Positions 22,438 through 30,794 are shown, counted from the stretch's first letter. The stretch is 64,000 bases of DNA from Luteimicrobium sp049844995 (GCF_049844995.1 NZ_JBNCMC010000001.1:372001-436000), one strand, 5' to 3'. Translations and numbers: made by a program. The notes: generated by a model not told the origin, from the sequence alone.

Positions 22438-23349
22438 TCAGGCGTGCGGACGGCGGACGATCACGTCGCCCCAGCTCGTCTGGGCGTGGATCTCGACGGT
22501 GGCGCCGGCATCGGAGGCGTCCGGGCCGTCCGCGCCCGGCGCGGACGCCGGCTCGAGCTCGCTGCGGACGAGGCCGCTCTTGCTGCCGAGGTCGAGCCAG
22601 GCGGCGACGCCCTCGGGGACGCCGACCTCGATCGAGCCGTAGCCGGACTCGACCCGAACCTGCCCGCGGTCGATGCGCTCGACGACGGTCTGGCCGTAGC
22701 TGCCCTTCACCTCGACGTCGCCGCGCGCGTTCTCGACGGTGACGTCGGCGTGGGCGCTCTTGACGGACAGGGTGCCGGTGATCTCGCCGATGGTCGTCGA
22801 GCCGTTGTTGCACTTCACGGTCGCGTCGCCCGCGATCTCCCGGACGCGCACCGCGCCGGCGCCAGCGGTCAGCGCGACCGTGCCGGTGGCCCGGCCGACG
22901 GTGATCGCGCCGGCGGAGCTCTGCAGGTCGACCGGGCCGGCCTCGTCGACCCGGACGTCGCCCGCGGACGTGCGGAACGTGACCGCGCCCAGGACCCCGC
23001 GGGTGAGCAGGGTGCCCGCGGCGACCCGGCCGCGGAGCTCCGAGCCCTCGGGCAGCTCGACGAGCACGTCGACCGAGTCCTTGGACGGGCCCAGCGGATT
23101 GAACCGCCACGACCGCGGCGTGCGGATCTGGACGACGCCGCCCGCGAGGTCGACGCTCGTCTCGGAGGCGAGGCGGACGTCCCCGCTGCGGTCGGGCCGG
23201 TGGGGCCGGACCGTCACGACGGTGTCGTCGCGGTCGCTCGCGACGACGTCGAGCCGGGCCCAGCCGAGCTCGGCGTCGAGGACGACGGGTCCGGGCGTCG
23301 GGAACTGGCGGGGGCCGGGGGTGGCGGTCGTCTTGCTCTCGGTGGTCAT
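22438..23349 (-). CDS. DUF4097 family beta-strand repeat protein
   Basis: A 303-residue protein with many short beta strands in the DUF4097 pattern, repeats such as DVRVDEAGPVDLQSSAGAIT, DATVKCNNGSTTIGEITG and DVTVENARGDVEVKGSYG that would form a right-handed beta-solenoid. No signal peptide or transmembrane helix, so it should be cytoplasmic. It sits between an RHH regulator (62 bp upstream) and an ABC exporter, an arrangement I have seen repeatedly in actinobacteria; the role is not established. Its 3' end is followed by a perfect palindrome. Confidence 0.85.
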   Translation of the reverse strand: MTTESKTTATPGPRQFPTPGPVVLDAELGWARLDVVASDRDDTVVTVRPHRPDRSGDVRLASETSVDLAGGVVQIRTPRSWRFNPLGPSKDSVDVLVELPEGSELRGRVAAGTLLTRGVLGAVTFRTSAGDVRVDEAGPVDLQSSAGAITVGRATGTVALTAGAGAVRVREIAGDATVKCNNGSTTIGEITGTLSVKSAHADVTVENARGDVEVKGSYGQTVVERIDRGQVRVESGYGSIEVGVPEGVAAWLDLGSKSGLVRSELEPASAPGADGPDASDAGATVEIHAQTSWGDVIVRRPHA

Positions 23350-23411
23350 GGTCTTTCCCCTTGCTGCGTGATGGTCGGACTGCGGTGTGATGGTCGGACG
23401 GTCGGTCGTGG

Positions 23412-23942
23412 CTAGCGGGCCCAGCCGGTGACCCTGCGGCCGTCGGCGACGGCGGGGGTCGAGCCGGGGCTCTGGGCGGCCGCGGGCTCGAGGGCCGCCG
23501 CGACGGCCCGGACGAGCCAGGTGTTGAGGGAGACGTGGTCGCGGACGGCGGCCGCCTCGACCTGCGCCTTGAGCTGGTCGGGCAGGCGGAGCGTGGTGCG
23601 GGTGGTGGCGGCGTCGTCGGGGACGACGGCGGGCGCCGCCGCGGCCATCGCGACGGGCTGTGATGTCGGCGTGGTGTCACGCTCGGCGAAGACGGGCGCG
23701 GCGGGCGCGCTCACGACGAACTCGGGGTCGCGTCCGCGGAGCCGCACGTCGACGCCGCCCGGGGCGAGCTCGGCGCTGATCTCGCCGGCCGCCTCAGACA
23801 GCGCCTCGAGGAGGACGAGCCGCGTGGCGGCGTCGAGCGGCAGGACCAGGCGCTCGGCCAGCGCGCGGGCCTCGTCCCCGGCGGCCTCGGCCGCGCTCAC
23901 GAGCTGGCGCTGGAGTTCGTCGACGTATCCGTGGAGTTCCAT
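23412..23942 (-). CDS. ribbon-helix-helix (HicB/Arc-like) transcriptional regulator
   Basis: A 176-residue protein. The C-terminal part TTRTTLRLPDQLKAQVEAAA followed by VRDHVSLNTWLVRAVAAALE is a classical RHH DNA-binding domain (about residues 113-155); the N-terminal 80 residues are helical and acidic, of the kind seen in proteins labelled HicB-family antitoxins, but no partner toxin is present. The ATG at 23942 directly follows a promoter (TTGACG, 17 bp, CATTGT) with 7 nt between -10 and start, so the mRNA is probably leaderless; GACACCA operator half-sites fill the promoter. It probably represses itself and the downstream DUF4097-ABC genes. Confidence 0.85.
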   Translation of the reverse strand: MELHGYVDELQRQLVSAAEAAGDEARALAERLVLPLDAATRLVLLEALSEAAGEISAELAPGGVDVRLRGRDPEFVVSAPAAPVFAERDTTPTSQPVAMAAAAPAVVPDDAATTRTTLRLPDQLKAQVEAAAVRDHVSLNTWLVRAVAAALEPAAAQSPGSTPAVADGRRVTGWAR

Positions 23943-24012
23943 GACACCAACAATGACACCATGGTGGTGTCGCGTCAAGAGGTGTGGCGTCACGGGATGC
24001 GCGAGTGGTGTC
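23943..24012 (-). promoter_or_regulatory. promoter and operator of the RHH regulator operon
   Basis: On the minus strand: -35 TTGACG (23973-23978), 17-bp spacer, -10 CATTGT (23950-23955), 7 nt, ATG. The spacer region carries the perfect palindrome GACACCATGGTGGTGTC (23955-23971, 7-3-7). Further GACACCA half-sites occur at 23943-23949 (direct, 12 bp apart, both preceded by AT) and 24006-24012 (inverted). RHH proteins bind such tandem short sites, so autorepression is likely. The divergent ATPase gene starts at 24069. Confidence 0.75.
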
Positions 24013-24068
24013 GGATGGTTCCGGCGGGCCGTCGTGCACGGCTCGCAGGGTGCCGCTAGGTTGCGAGC

Positions 24069-25157
24069 ATGACCGGCGACATCACGATCGGGACCCTTGC
24101 CGACGTCGACGGCGACACCCCGGCAGCGCTCCGGGCGTCGCGCTTCAACCGGCACACGTTCTGGTGCGGGCAGAGCGGATCCGGCAAGACGTACGCGCTG
24201 GGCGTCGTCCTCGAACGCCTGCTCCTCGGGACGCAGGTCCCGATGCTGATCCTCGACCCCAACGCGGACTTCGTGCGGCTGTGGGAGGTGCGCGACGAGA
24301 CCGACCCGGAGACGGCCGCGGCGCTCGGGGCGCTCGACGTGCGGGTGCTGCGCCCCCGCGGGCTGGCCGACGCGTCCCCGCTCCACGTCCGGTACATCGA
24401 CATGAGCCTGCGTGCCCGGGCCGCCACCCTGCAGATCGATCCCGTCCGCGACGCCGCCGAGTACAACGCCCTCCTCCACCTCGAGGGTGAGGTCGGGCCG
24501 CTCGAGAGCGACCACCTCGCCACCGTTCTGCGCGAGTCGGACGACCCCGCCAAGCACGCGCTGCTGCGCCGCCTCGAGAACCTCGGCGTCCTCGACTGGG
24601 ACGTGTGGGCGCGGGGCCAGACGTCGGCGGAGGACGTCGTCGACGAGCGCCCGCGCGCGACCGTCATGGACCTCGGAGGCTTCCACGAGCAGCAGGAGGC
24701 GAGGGTCGCGGCGCTCGCCGTCCTCGACCACCTCTGGGCGACGCGCGAGCGGCGGCGGCCGATGCTGATCGTCATCGACGAGGCCCACAACCTCTGCCGG
24801 CCCGACCCCGAGACCGACGTCGAGGCCGCGCTCACGGAGCGGATCGTCCAGATCGCAGCGGAGGGTCGCAAGTACGGGCTGTGGCTGGTGCTGTCGACCC
24901 AGCGGCCGTCGAAGGTGCACGTCAACGCGCTGTCGCAGTGCGACAACCTGGCCCTGATGCGGATGAGCTCGCCGCGGGACCTCGCCGAGCTGGCCGACGT
25001 CTTCGGGTACGCGCCCGCCGACCTGCTCGCCGCCTCGCCGCACTTCCTGCAGGGCCAGGCTCTGTTCGCCGGCGGGTTCGCGCCCGAGGCCTCCGTCGTC
25101 CAGGTGGCCGCGCGCTGGACGCACGAGGGCGGGTCGGACGTGGCCGTCCCGCTCTGA
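24069..25157 (+). CDS. HerA/DUF87-like ATP-binding protein
   Basis: A 362-residue P-loop ATPase of the HerA/FtsK-like superfamily. Walker A is GQSGSGKTYALG near residue 35, Walker B MLIVIDEAHNLC near residue 235, and the sensor/arginine region LVLSTQRPSKVHVNALSQCD near residue 280 is diagnostic; AAEGRKYGLWLVLSTQ precedes it. Members move DNA or are orphan ATPases; there is no NurA nuclease beside it, so a repair role is unproven. The ATG at 24069 follows TAGGTT with exactly 6 nt between, a leaderless promoter. Divergent from the RHH regulator. Confidence 0.88.
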   Translation: MTGDITIGTLADVDGDTPAALRASRFNRHTFWCGQSGSGKTYALGVVLERLLLGTQVPMLILDPNADFVRLWEVRDETDPETAAALGALDVRVLRPRGLADASPLHVRYIDMSLRARAATLQIDPVRDAAEYNALLHLEGEVGPLESDHLATVLRESDDPAKHALLRRLENLGVLDWDVWARGQTSAEDVVDERPRATVMDLGGFHEQQEARVAALAVLDHLWATRERRRPMLIVIDEAHNLCRPDPETDVEAALTERIVQIAAEGRKYGLWLVLSTQRPSKVHVNALSQCDNLALMRMSSPRDLAELADVFGYAPADLLAASPHFLQGQALFAGGFAPEASVVQVAARWTHEGGSDVAVPL

Positions 25158-25196
25158 GCGGGGCGCGCCGTGGGAGGCGCGTGCCACGATCGCCCG

Positions 25197-25742
25197 GTGT
25201 CGAGCGACTACCTCATGGAGATCCACAGCCCGGAGTTCCTGGCCATGGCGGCCCGCGTCGAGGAGGCGTACGCGCTCACGGCGCGGCTCAACGCGCTCCC
25301 GTTCGACGACCACGAGGGCAAGGCCGCGGTCCTCGAGCAACTCCTCGGCGCGCCGCTGCCCGACAAGGTCACGATCCACCCGCCCTTCTACACGGACCAC
25401 GGGCTCCACCTCGAGCTGGGGGAGCGCGTGTTCGTGAACCAGGGCTGCACGTTCCTCGACTACGCGGGGATCCGGCTCGGCCCGCGCGTCATGGTCGCGC
25501 CGCAGGTCACGTTCATCACCGTCGGCCACCCGGTCGAGCCGGAGCCGCGCCGCCGCTACCTCACGGGCGCGCCCATCGACGTCGCCGAGAACGTGTGGAT
25601 CGGCGCCGGCGCGACGATCCTGCCGGGGGTCACCATCGGCCGCGACGCGGTCGTGGCGGCGGGCGCCGTCGTCGCCGACGACGTCCCCGCGGGCAGCCTC
25701 GTCACCGGCACCAAGGCGGCCGTGCGCCGGACGTGGGCCTGA
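25197..25742 (+). CDS. maltose/galactoside O-acetyltransferase family protein (LacA/Maa-like)
   Basis: A 181-residue left-handed beta-helix acetyltransferase. It has the N-terminal Mac domain (residues about 10-65), hexapeptide repeats (FVNQGCTFLDYAGIRLG, VWIGAGATILPGVTIGRDAV) and the catalytic-histidine loop TVGHPVEPEPRRR. It transfers acetyl from acetyl-CoA to a sugar hydroxyl in the cytoplasm. The GTG at 25197 is 6 nt after CACGAT, a leaderless-type spacing. It ends 3 bp before the stop of the convergent MFS gene. Confidence 0.92.
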   Translation: MSSDYLMEIHSPEFLAMAARVEEAYALTARLNALPFDDHEGKAAVLEQLLGAPLPDKVTIHPPFYTDHGLHLELGERVFVNQGCTFLDYAGIRLGPRVMVAPQVTFITVGHPVEPEPRRRYLTGAPIDVAENVWIGAGATILPGVTIGRDAVVAAGAVVADDVPAGSLVTGTKAAVRRTWA

Positions 25743-25745
25743 CGC

Positions 25746-26927
25746 TCAGGCGGGTGGAAACGCGCGGCGCCCGACGAGGACGATCACGAGCCCGGCTGCG
25801 ACGAGCGCCGCGCCGAGCCAGGGGAGGGTCCCGAGCCCTCTGCGGTCCAGGACGAGCGCCCCGAGCGCCGCGCCGCCCCCGATCCCCACGTTCGCCGTCG
25901 CGTTGACGAGTGCGCCCGCGACGTCGGGCGAGGCGCCGCGCGTCCGGACGGCCGCCGTCTGGAAGATCGACGCGACGGCGCCGAACGACGCGCCCCACAC
26001 GGCCGTCGACGCGAGCACGCCGCCGCGCGACGGGAACGCGAGGGCGAGCGCGGCGAGCGAGGCCGCGAGCACGGCCAGGACGAGGATCGCCGTCCGGCGG
26101 GGTGCGACGTCGAGCCGGGCCGCGCTGAACCACAGGCCCAGCAGGCCGAGCGCGCCGATGCCCAGCAGGACCGGGCCGACCCCGCTCTCGGAGATCCCGG
26201 CGTGCAGCAGCAGGACCGCGACGTAGGTGTAGACGACGTACTGGCCCAGGTAGACGACAGCGTTGGTCGTGACGGCCGTCGCCAGCTGCGGACGGCGCCC
26301 CGCGACGGGGGCGGTGTGCGCGGTGTCCGACTCGACGGGCGGCAGGAACGCCGCGACGAGCACGGTGGTCAGGAGGCACACGCCGGCGAGCACCCCGAAG
26401 GCGAGGCGCCAGCCCACGGCGGTGCCGAGCGTCGTCGAGAGCGGGACGCCGAGCACGAAGCCCGCCGACGCGCCCGCCGTCACGAGCGCCATCGCCCGGC
26501 CGGTGAGGTGGGGGCGCACGAGCCGGGCGGCGTAGCCGATGCTCAGCGAGAAGAAGAGGGCGTGCGCGACCCCGCCGAGGGCGCGCGCCCCCGCGACGAC
26601 CCCGAACGCCGGCGCCACCGCGACGACCGTGTCGCTCACGGTGTACGCCAGGAGCGTGGTGAGCAGGAGCCCCTTGCGGGGCAGGCGGCGGGTGCCGAGC
26701 GTGAGCGGCAGCGCGAGCGCCGCGACCATGAACGCGTACACGGTGACGAGGAGTCCCACGGTCCCGTCGGAGACGTCGAACGCGTCGCCGATCTGCGGCA
26801 GCAGGCCTACCGGCAGCATCTCCGTCGTGATCGCGGCGAACGTCGCGAGCGTCAGCGCCACGATGCCGCCCGCCGCGTCGCGGATGCTCGACGCCGGCTC
26901 GGCGGTCGTGGTGCGGGGAGAGGTCAC
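25746..26927 (-). CDS. MFS transporter, DHA1 (Cmx/AraJ-like) efflux family
   Basis: A 393-residue protein with 12 transmembrane helices. The motif TLGTRRLPRKGLLLT between helices 2 and 3 corresponds to MFS motif A, and GVAHALFFSLSIGYAARLV and GASAGFVLGVPLSTTLG (motif C-like GxxxGxPxxxxLG) place it with drug or sugar efflux pumps of the Cmx/AraJ group. It would export small hydrophobic molecules; the substrate is unknown. The start is a GTG at 26927; CAGAGT lies 5 nt before it on the minus strand. A 21-bp tandem repeat array lies just upstream. Confidence 0.9.
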   Translation of the reverse strand: MTSPRTTTAEPASSIRDAAGGIVALTLATFAAITTEMLPVGLLPQIGDAFDVSDGTVGLLVTVYAFMVAALALPLTLGTRRLPRKGLLLTTLLAYTVSDTVVAVAPAFGVVAGARALGGVAHALFFSLSIGYAARLVRPHLTGRAMALVTAGASAGFVLGVPLSTTLGTAVGWRLAFGVLAGVCLLTTVLVAAFLPPVESDTAHTAPVAGRRPQLATAVTTNAVVYLGQYVVYTYVAVLLLHAGISESGVGPVLLGIGALGLLGLWFSAARLDVAPRRTAILVLAVLAASLAALALAFPSRGGVLASTAVWGASFGAVASIFQTAAVRTRGASPDVAGALVNATANVGIGGGAALGALVLDRRGLGTLPWLGAALVAAGLVIVLVGRRAFPPA

Positions 26928-26967
26928 CCCTCACTCTGGCACGCGGGTCGAATCGATGCGAGACCCT

Positions 26968-27084
26968 GTCGACGGTGACACTGCGTTCGCCGACGGTGAC
27001 GTTCGGTTTGCCGACGGTGACGTTCGGTTTGCCGACGGTGACGTTCGGTTCGCCGACGGTGACGTTCGGTTCGCCGTCGGCGAA
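26968..27084. repeat. 21-bp tandem repeat array between MFS and TetR genes
   Basis: About five copies of a 21-bp unit that begins GTTCGGTTTG and ends GACGGTGAC: units at 27001-27021 and 27022-27042 are identical, 27043-27063 differs by one base, and 26980-27000 and 27064-27084 are degenerate. Downstream sequence (27074-27107) is partly the inverted complement, so a large hairpin is possible. The unit length is a multiple of three and open frames run across it, but I treat it as non-coding. Confidence 0.85.
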
Positions 27085-27186
27085 CCTGGCGTCACCGTCA
27101 CCGTCGGCGGAGGTGGGCGCGAGCGGAGACCGAGCGCGACGGTCCGGGCCGCCCGGACCGGCCGAAGGAGCCTCGCGGACCAGCCC

Positions 27187-27783
27187 TCAGGCGAGGGCGG
27201 CGTCGAGCAGGGCCGCCGCGACGTCGCGGGACTCCTGACCTGCCGTGGGGAGGTGGTCGATCCGGAACGCGAGCCCGGCGCCGTCGTAGATCATCTGCAG
27301 ACGACGCGCGAGGGCCTCGGGGTCCCGTGCGCCCGCCTCGCGCGTGAGGTCGGTGAGCACGCCGAGCAGCCAGCCGCGGTAGCGCTCGGTCTCCTCGACG
27401 GCGGCGCTGCCCGACGGCGACTCCGCGGCGGCCGCGGTGAACGCGCAGCCGCGGTAGTCGGGCTCGGCGAACCGCTCGGCCTGCGCGTCGAAGACGGCGA
27501 GCACGCGGTCGCGCGGGTCGGTGTGCGCGGCGACGTGACGTTCGACCCGCGCCTGGATGCGGTCGTGCCGCACCGCGAGGTAGGCGCGGACGAGCTCGTC
27601 CTTGGACCCGAAGGTGCTGTAGAGCGACGCCTTGGCGACGCCGGCGCTCTCGATGATCCGGTCGATGCCGACCGTGTGGATGCCCTCGGCGTAGAAGAGG
27701 TCGTCGGCCGCGTCGAGGAGGCGCTCGCGGGCGGTGCGGCGGTCGGTGGCCTGCTCCGGTCCGGCGGTGGCGGTCCTGCTCAT
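27187..27783 (-). CDS. TetR-family transcriptional regulator of the divergent MFS pump
   Basis: A 198-residue TetR repressor. The N-terminal HTH is ARERLLDAADDLFYAEGIHT followed by VGIDRIIESAGVAKASLYST and FGSKDELVRAYL (about residues 17-65); the rest is the helical ligand-binding domain. It is divergent from the MFS gene at 27873, and the 89-bp gap holds two palindromes typical of TetR operators, so it most likely represses both genes and is released by an exported compound. Confidence 0.93.
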   Translation of the reverse strand: MSRTATAGPEQATDRRTARERLLDAADDLFYAEGIHTVGIDRIIESAGVAKASLYSTFGSKDELVRAYLAVRHDRIQARVERHVAAHTDPRDRVLAVFDAQAERFAEPDYRGCAFTAAAAESPSGSAAVEETERYRGWLLGVLTDLTREAGARDPEALARRLQMIYDGAGLAFRIDHLPTAGQESRDVAAALLDAALA

Positions 27784-27798
27784 GGGCTTGACTCTAAC

Positions 27799-27844
27799 AG
27801 ACAGGTCTGTCTAGCGTGAAGCCTCGGCACAGACAGACCTGTCT
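27799..27844. promoter_or_regulatory. two TetR operators
   Basis: AGACAGGTCTGTCT (27799-27812) and AGACAGACCTGTCT (27831-27844) are exact inverted copies of each other and each is a near-palindrome with AGACAG...CTGTCT arms. Their centres are 32 bp apart (three helical turns) in the gap between the divergent tetR and MFS genes. Two repressor dimers on one face of the DNA would shut both promoters. Confidence 0.85.
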
Positions 27845-27872
27845 ACTCAACGGACGACCTACGGAGGCAGCC

Positions 27873-29159
27873 ATGCTCGACACCCACGCCGTGCCCCCGT
27901 GCCCGGCCGCGTCCGGCCTGGAGGCGGGAAAGCGCGCGACCCCGAGCGCGGTCGCTCGTCGCTCCCGCCGCCTGCCCGACGCCGCCGCGTTCGTGCTCCT
28001 GCTGTCGGTGATCGTGTTCTTCCTCGCGGCGTCGAGCGCGCCGACCCCGCTCTACGCGACCTACCAGGCCGAGTGGGGTTTCACCCCCATCACCACGACC
28101 CTCGTCTTCGGCGTCTACGCCGTCGCCGTCCTCGCCGCGCTGCTCGTCGCCGGGCGGCTCTCCGACCATGTGGGCCGGCGCCCGGTGCTGCTCGGGGCGG
28201 TCGGCCTCCAGATCGGCGCGATGCTCGCCTTCACGACGGCCACCGGCGTGGACGGACTCATGCTGGCGCGCGTCGTCCAGGGCATCGCGACGGGCGCGGC
28301 CGCCGGCACCGTCGGCGCGGCGCTGCTCGACCTGTCGGCGCGTCACGGCGCGCTCGCCAACGCCGTCGCCACGCCCATCGGGACCGCGCTCGGCGCCCTC
28401 GGCGCCGGGATCCTCGTGCAGTACCTGCCGCAGCCGACGCACCTCGTCTACGACGTGCTCGTCGGCGTCTTCGCGCTCCAGGGGCTCGGCATCCTGCTCA
28501 TGGCGGAGACCCTCGCGGCCGCCAGACCCGGCGCGCTCGCCTCGCTCCGGCCGCGGCTGGGCGCGCCGCGGGCCGCGCGCGTCACGCTGCTCGGCGTCGT
28601 CCCCGCGCTGCTGGCCGGCTGGTCGCTCGCGGGCCTCTACGGGGCGCTCGGGCCGTCGCTCGTCCGGCTGCTTGAGCCGTCCGCGGGCGTCGTGGCGGGG
28701 GGCGCGTCGCTGTTCGCGCTCGCCGGCAGCGGGGCGCTGAGCGTCTACCTCGTCCGGTCGGTCCCGGCCCGCACGGTGCTGCTGCTCGCGATGCCCACGC
28801 TCGCCGTCGGGCTGGGGATCACGCTCGCCGCGCTGTCGGCCGGCTCGCTCGCGCTCTTCTTCGTGGGGACCGTCGTCGCCGGGCTCGGGTTCGGCGCGAG
28901 CTTCACCGGCGGGATCCGGCTGACCGTGCCGTTCGCGCCGGAGCACGAGCGGGCCGGCCTGCTGTCCGTGCTCTACGTCGTCGCGTACGTGGCGATGGGG
29001 CTCCCCGCGGTCGTCGCCGGGTACCTCGTGGTGCACGGCGGCGGGCTGCTCACGACCACGCGCGAGTACGCGCTCATCGCGATCGGCCTCGCGGTCGTCG
29101 CGAGCGTCGTCCTGCTGGTGACCGGCCGCTCGCGTGGCGCCCGGACCGTCCGCGCCTGA
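27873..29159 (+). CDS. MFS transporter under TetR control
   Basis: A 428-residue protein with 12 predicted helices. MFS motif A is GRLSDHVGRRPVLLGAVGLQ near residue 100; the first helix includes FLAASSAPTPLYATYQAEWG, the pattern of YdhC/YcaD-like and multidrug MFS proteins. The ATG at 27873 follows ACGGAGG, whereas the upstream in-frame ATG would lie within the operator region. It is an efflux or uptake pump whose ligand probably also binds the TetR regulator. Confidence 0.9.
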   Translation: MLDTHAVPPCPAASGLEAGKRATPSAVARRSRRLPDAAAFVLLLSVIVFFLAASSAPTPLYATYQAEWGFTPITTTLVFGVYAVAVLAALLVAGRLSDHVGRRPVLLGAVGLQIGAMLAFTTATGVDGLMLARVVQGIATGAAAGTVGAALLDLSARHGALANAVATPIGTALGALGAGILVQYLPQPTHLVYDVLVGVFALQGLGILLMAETLAAARPGALASLRPRLGAPRAARVTLLGVVPALLAGWSLAGLYGALGPSLVRLLEPSAGVVAGGASLFALAGSGALSVYLVRSVPARTVLLLAMPTLAVGLGITLAALSAGSLALFFVGTVVAGLGFGASFTGGIRLTVPFAPEHERAGLLSVLYVVAYVAMGLPAVVAGYLVVHGGGLLTTTREYALIAIGLAVVASVVLLVTGRSRGARTVRA

Positions 29160-29474
29160 CCGACCCGCCGAGAACGGGGCAGGCCCGTGCTCGCTCTGCA
29201 ACCGGTTGCCGAAACTCTTCGACCTGGTTCTGCACCGCTGGCAACGGATAGCCGGGCACACCCAGGCAGGGCCTCCAGTCACACCTTGCACGGATTGACT
29301 GGCCTCGACCGCCGACCGTTGGTCGCACAGATGCCCCCGTTGCTCGCACAGATGCTCCACTTCACCGCAAAGCCTGCCCGAGCCTGTACAGGGGCCCGGC
29401 TGCGAAAGGGGGCGGGTGACATAGTCGTCGGCACTCACGTGACGTCCCGTCACGAGCTGTCAGAGAGGACATCT
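29160..29474. other. 315-bp intergenic region upstream of the secreted esterase
   Basis: No gene seen. It holds a 12-bp perfect palindrome GCAACCGGTTGC (29198-29209), of LacI-operator form (CCGG centre); a 21-bp near-tandem direct repeat with core TCGCACAGATGC (29320-29340 and 29341-29360); a -10-like CATAGT (29420-29425); and a 7-3-7 palindrome CGTGACGTCCCGTCACG (29438-29454) just upstream of the ribosome site GAGAGGA. The region is less GC-rich than its surroundings, like the gene that follows. Confidence 0.6.
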
Positions 29475-30704
29475 ATGAGCCAGTCCTGGTCCCTGAGGAC
29501 CCGCCTCACGGCCGGATCCGCAGCTGCGTTCGTCGCCGCAGCCGTCGCCGTCGTCGCCGGCCCGCTCACCAGCTCACCGGCTGACGCCGCATCAGCGCGT
29601 CCGGTCACGACTGTCACCACCTGGGCCGCGAGCGACGACAAGGCCGGCGGAAGCCTGACCGACGTCACCCTTCGCAACCTGCTGCACACCACGATCGGTG
29701 GCAGCAACCCCCGGTTCCGAATCTCGAACTACTTCGGCACGGCACCGATCACGTTCTCGTCCGCCTACGTCGGCACGCCGGCGGCGAACGACTCGGCGGC
29801 GATCTTGGCGGGCAGCAACCGTCGGATCACCTTCGCCGGGAAGAGCTCGGTGACCATTCCCGCTGGCGCGGTCGTGCTCAGCGACCCGCTGCCTGAAAAG
29901 CTCCCGGCCGGCGCCGACCTGTCGGTGTCGCTGGCCCTGCAGGGCACGGCGAGCGTGATCACCGCCCACAACCGTACGATGCAGTACACCTTCAAGTCCG
30001 ACACTGGCGACTGGGCGGCCGACGGTTCCGCGGACCACTTCGGCACGCAAGACGCCAACTGGTTCTTCCTCGACGGAGTCACGGTGGACTCCTCGACACG
30101 CGTCGGCACCATGGCTGCCCTCGGGGACTCGATCACCGACGGCGTCGGATCGACGATCAACGGGAACGACCGTTGGACCGACGACCTGGCCCGACGGGTC
30201 GAGAGGCTTCCGGCAGCCAAGCAGTTCGGGATCGCGAACGAAGGGATCTCAGGAAATCGTCTGGCCTCCGGAGGCGGATCCGCAGGAGCACCCGGCGAGA
30301 CCCGGCTCGTGCGTGACGTGCTCACCAAGCCCGGCATCGGCTCGGTCTTCCTCTTCGAAGGGATCAACGACGTCAGCGGCGGCATCTCGGCCGCGGACCT
30401 GATCGCTGCCGATAAGCAGGTCGCCGCGCAGGCTCACGCCATGGGGAAGTGCGTCTTCGCAGCCACGATCACCCCGGCCGGGATCTCGGACGCCGGCCAG
30501 GAAGAGGTCCGTAACGAGGTCAACAGCTACCTCCGCCACACCCGGGATTTCGACGCGGTCTTCGACTTCGATGCGGTGGTTCGCGATCCGCAGGACCCCA
30601 GCATGCTGGGCACCGTGGACGACTCCGGCGATCACATCCACCTCAGCGACGCCGGCTACCGTGCGGTTGCCGACTCCATCGACCTTCGCGAACTCACCTG
30701 CTGA
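29475..30704 (+). CDS. secreted SGNH/GDSL-family esterase
   Basis: A 409-residue secreted protein. The signal peptide is SLRTRLTAGSAAAFVAAAVA followed by a cleavage region near ADAASA. After a beta-rich N-terminal domain (residues about 40-200), the SGNH hydrolase domain has block I MAALGDSITDGVG (nucleophile Ser), block III GINDV and block V SGDHIHLSDAGY (Asp and His). It probably removes ester groups from polysaccharide or other extracellular substrates. Codon choice is looser than in neighbours (more A/T third bases), suggesting a gene of recent foreign origin. GAGAGGA precedes the ATG; two strong hairpins follow the stop. Confidence 0.88.
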   Translation: MSQSWSLRTRLTAGSAAAFVAAAVAVVAGPLTSSPADAASARPVTTVTTWAASDDKAGGSLTDVTLRNLLHTTIGGSNPRFRISNYFGTAPITFSSAYVGTPAANDSAAILAGSNRRITFAGKSSVTIPAGAVVLSDPLPEKLPAGADLSVSLALQGTASVITAHNRTMQYTFKSDTGDWAADGSADHFGTQDANWFFLDGVTVDSSTRVGTMAALGDSITDGVGSTINGNDRWTDDLARRVERLPAAKQFGIANEGISGNRLASGGGSAGAPGETRLVRDVLTKPGIGSVFLFEGINDVSGGISAADLIAADKQVAAQAHAMGKCVFAATITPAGISDAGQEEVRNEVNSYLRHTRDFDAVFDFDAVVRDPQDPSMLGTVDDSGDHIHLSDAGYRAVADSIDLRELTC

Positions 30705-30752
30705 AGCGCCTCGTTGTCTCGGCGCGGTAGCCGTCGGGCGCTGCCGGAACGA

Positions 30753-30789
30753 CGAAACCCTCGGTCGGCTCAACCGGCCGAGGGTTTCG
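30753..30789 (+). terminator. terminator hairpin after the esterase gene
   Basis: CGAAACCCTCGGTCGG (30753-30768) pairs with CCGGCCGAGGGTTTCG (30774-30789) at 15 of 16 positions (the exception can be G-U), loop CTCAA. It lies 48 bp past the stop at 30704. Confidence 0.8.
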
Positions 30790-30794
30790 GTAAC

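Noticed and set aside
26968..27084. CRISPR-like array
   Set aside because: Units are directly tandem with no spacers, and no cas genes are nearby.
26975..27238. Possible repeat peptide with PTVTFGL units across the 21-bp array
   Set aside because: No ribosome site or promoter, runs into the antisense of tetR, and every frame through a 21-bp repeat stays open. Treated as a DNA repeat.
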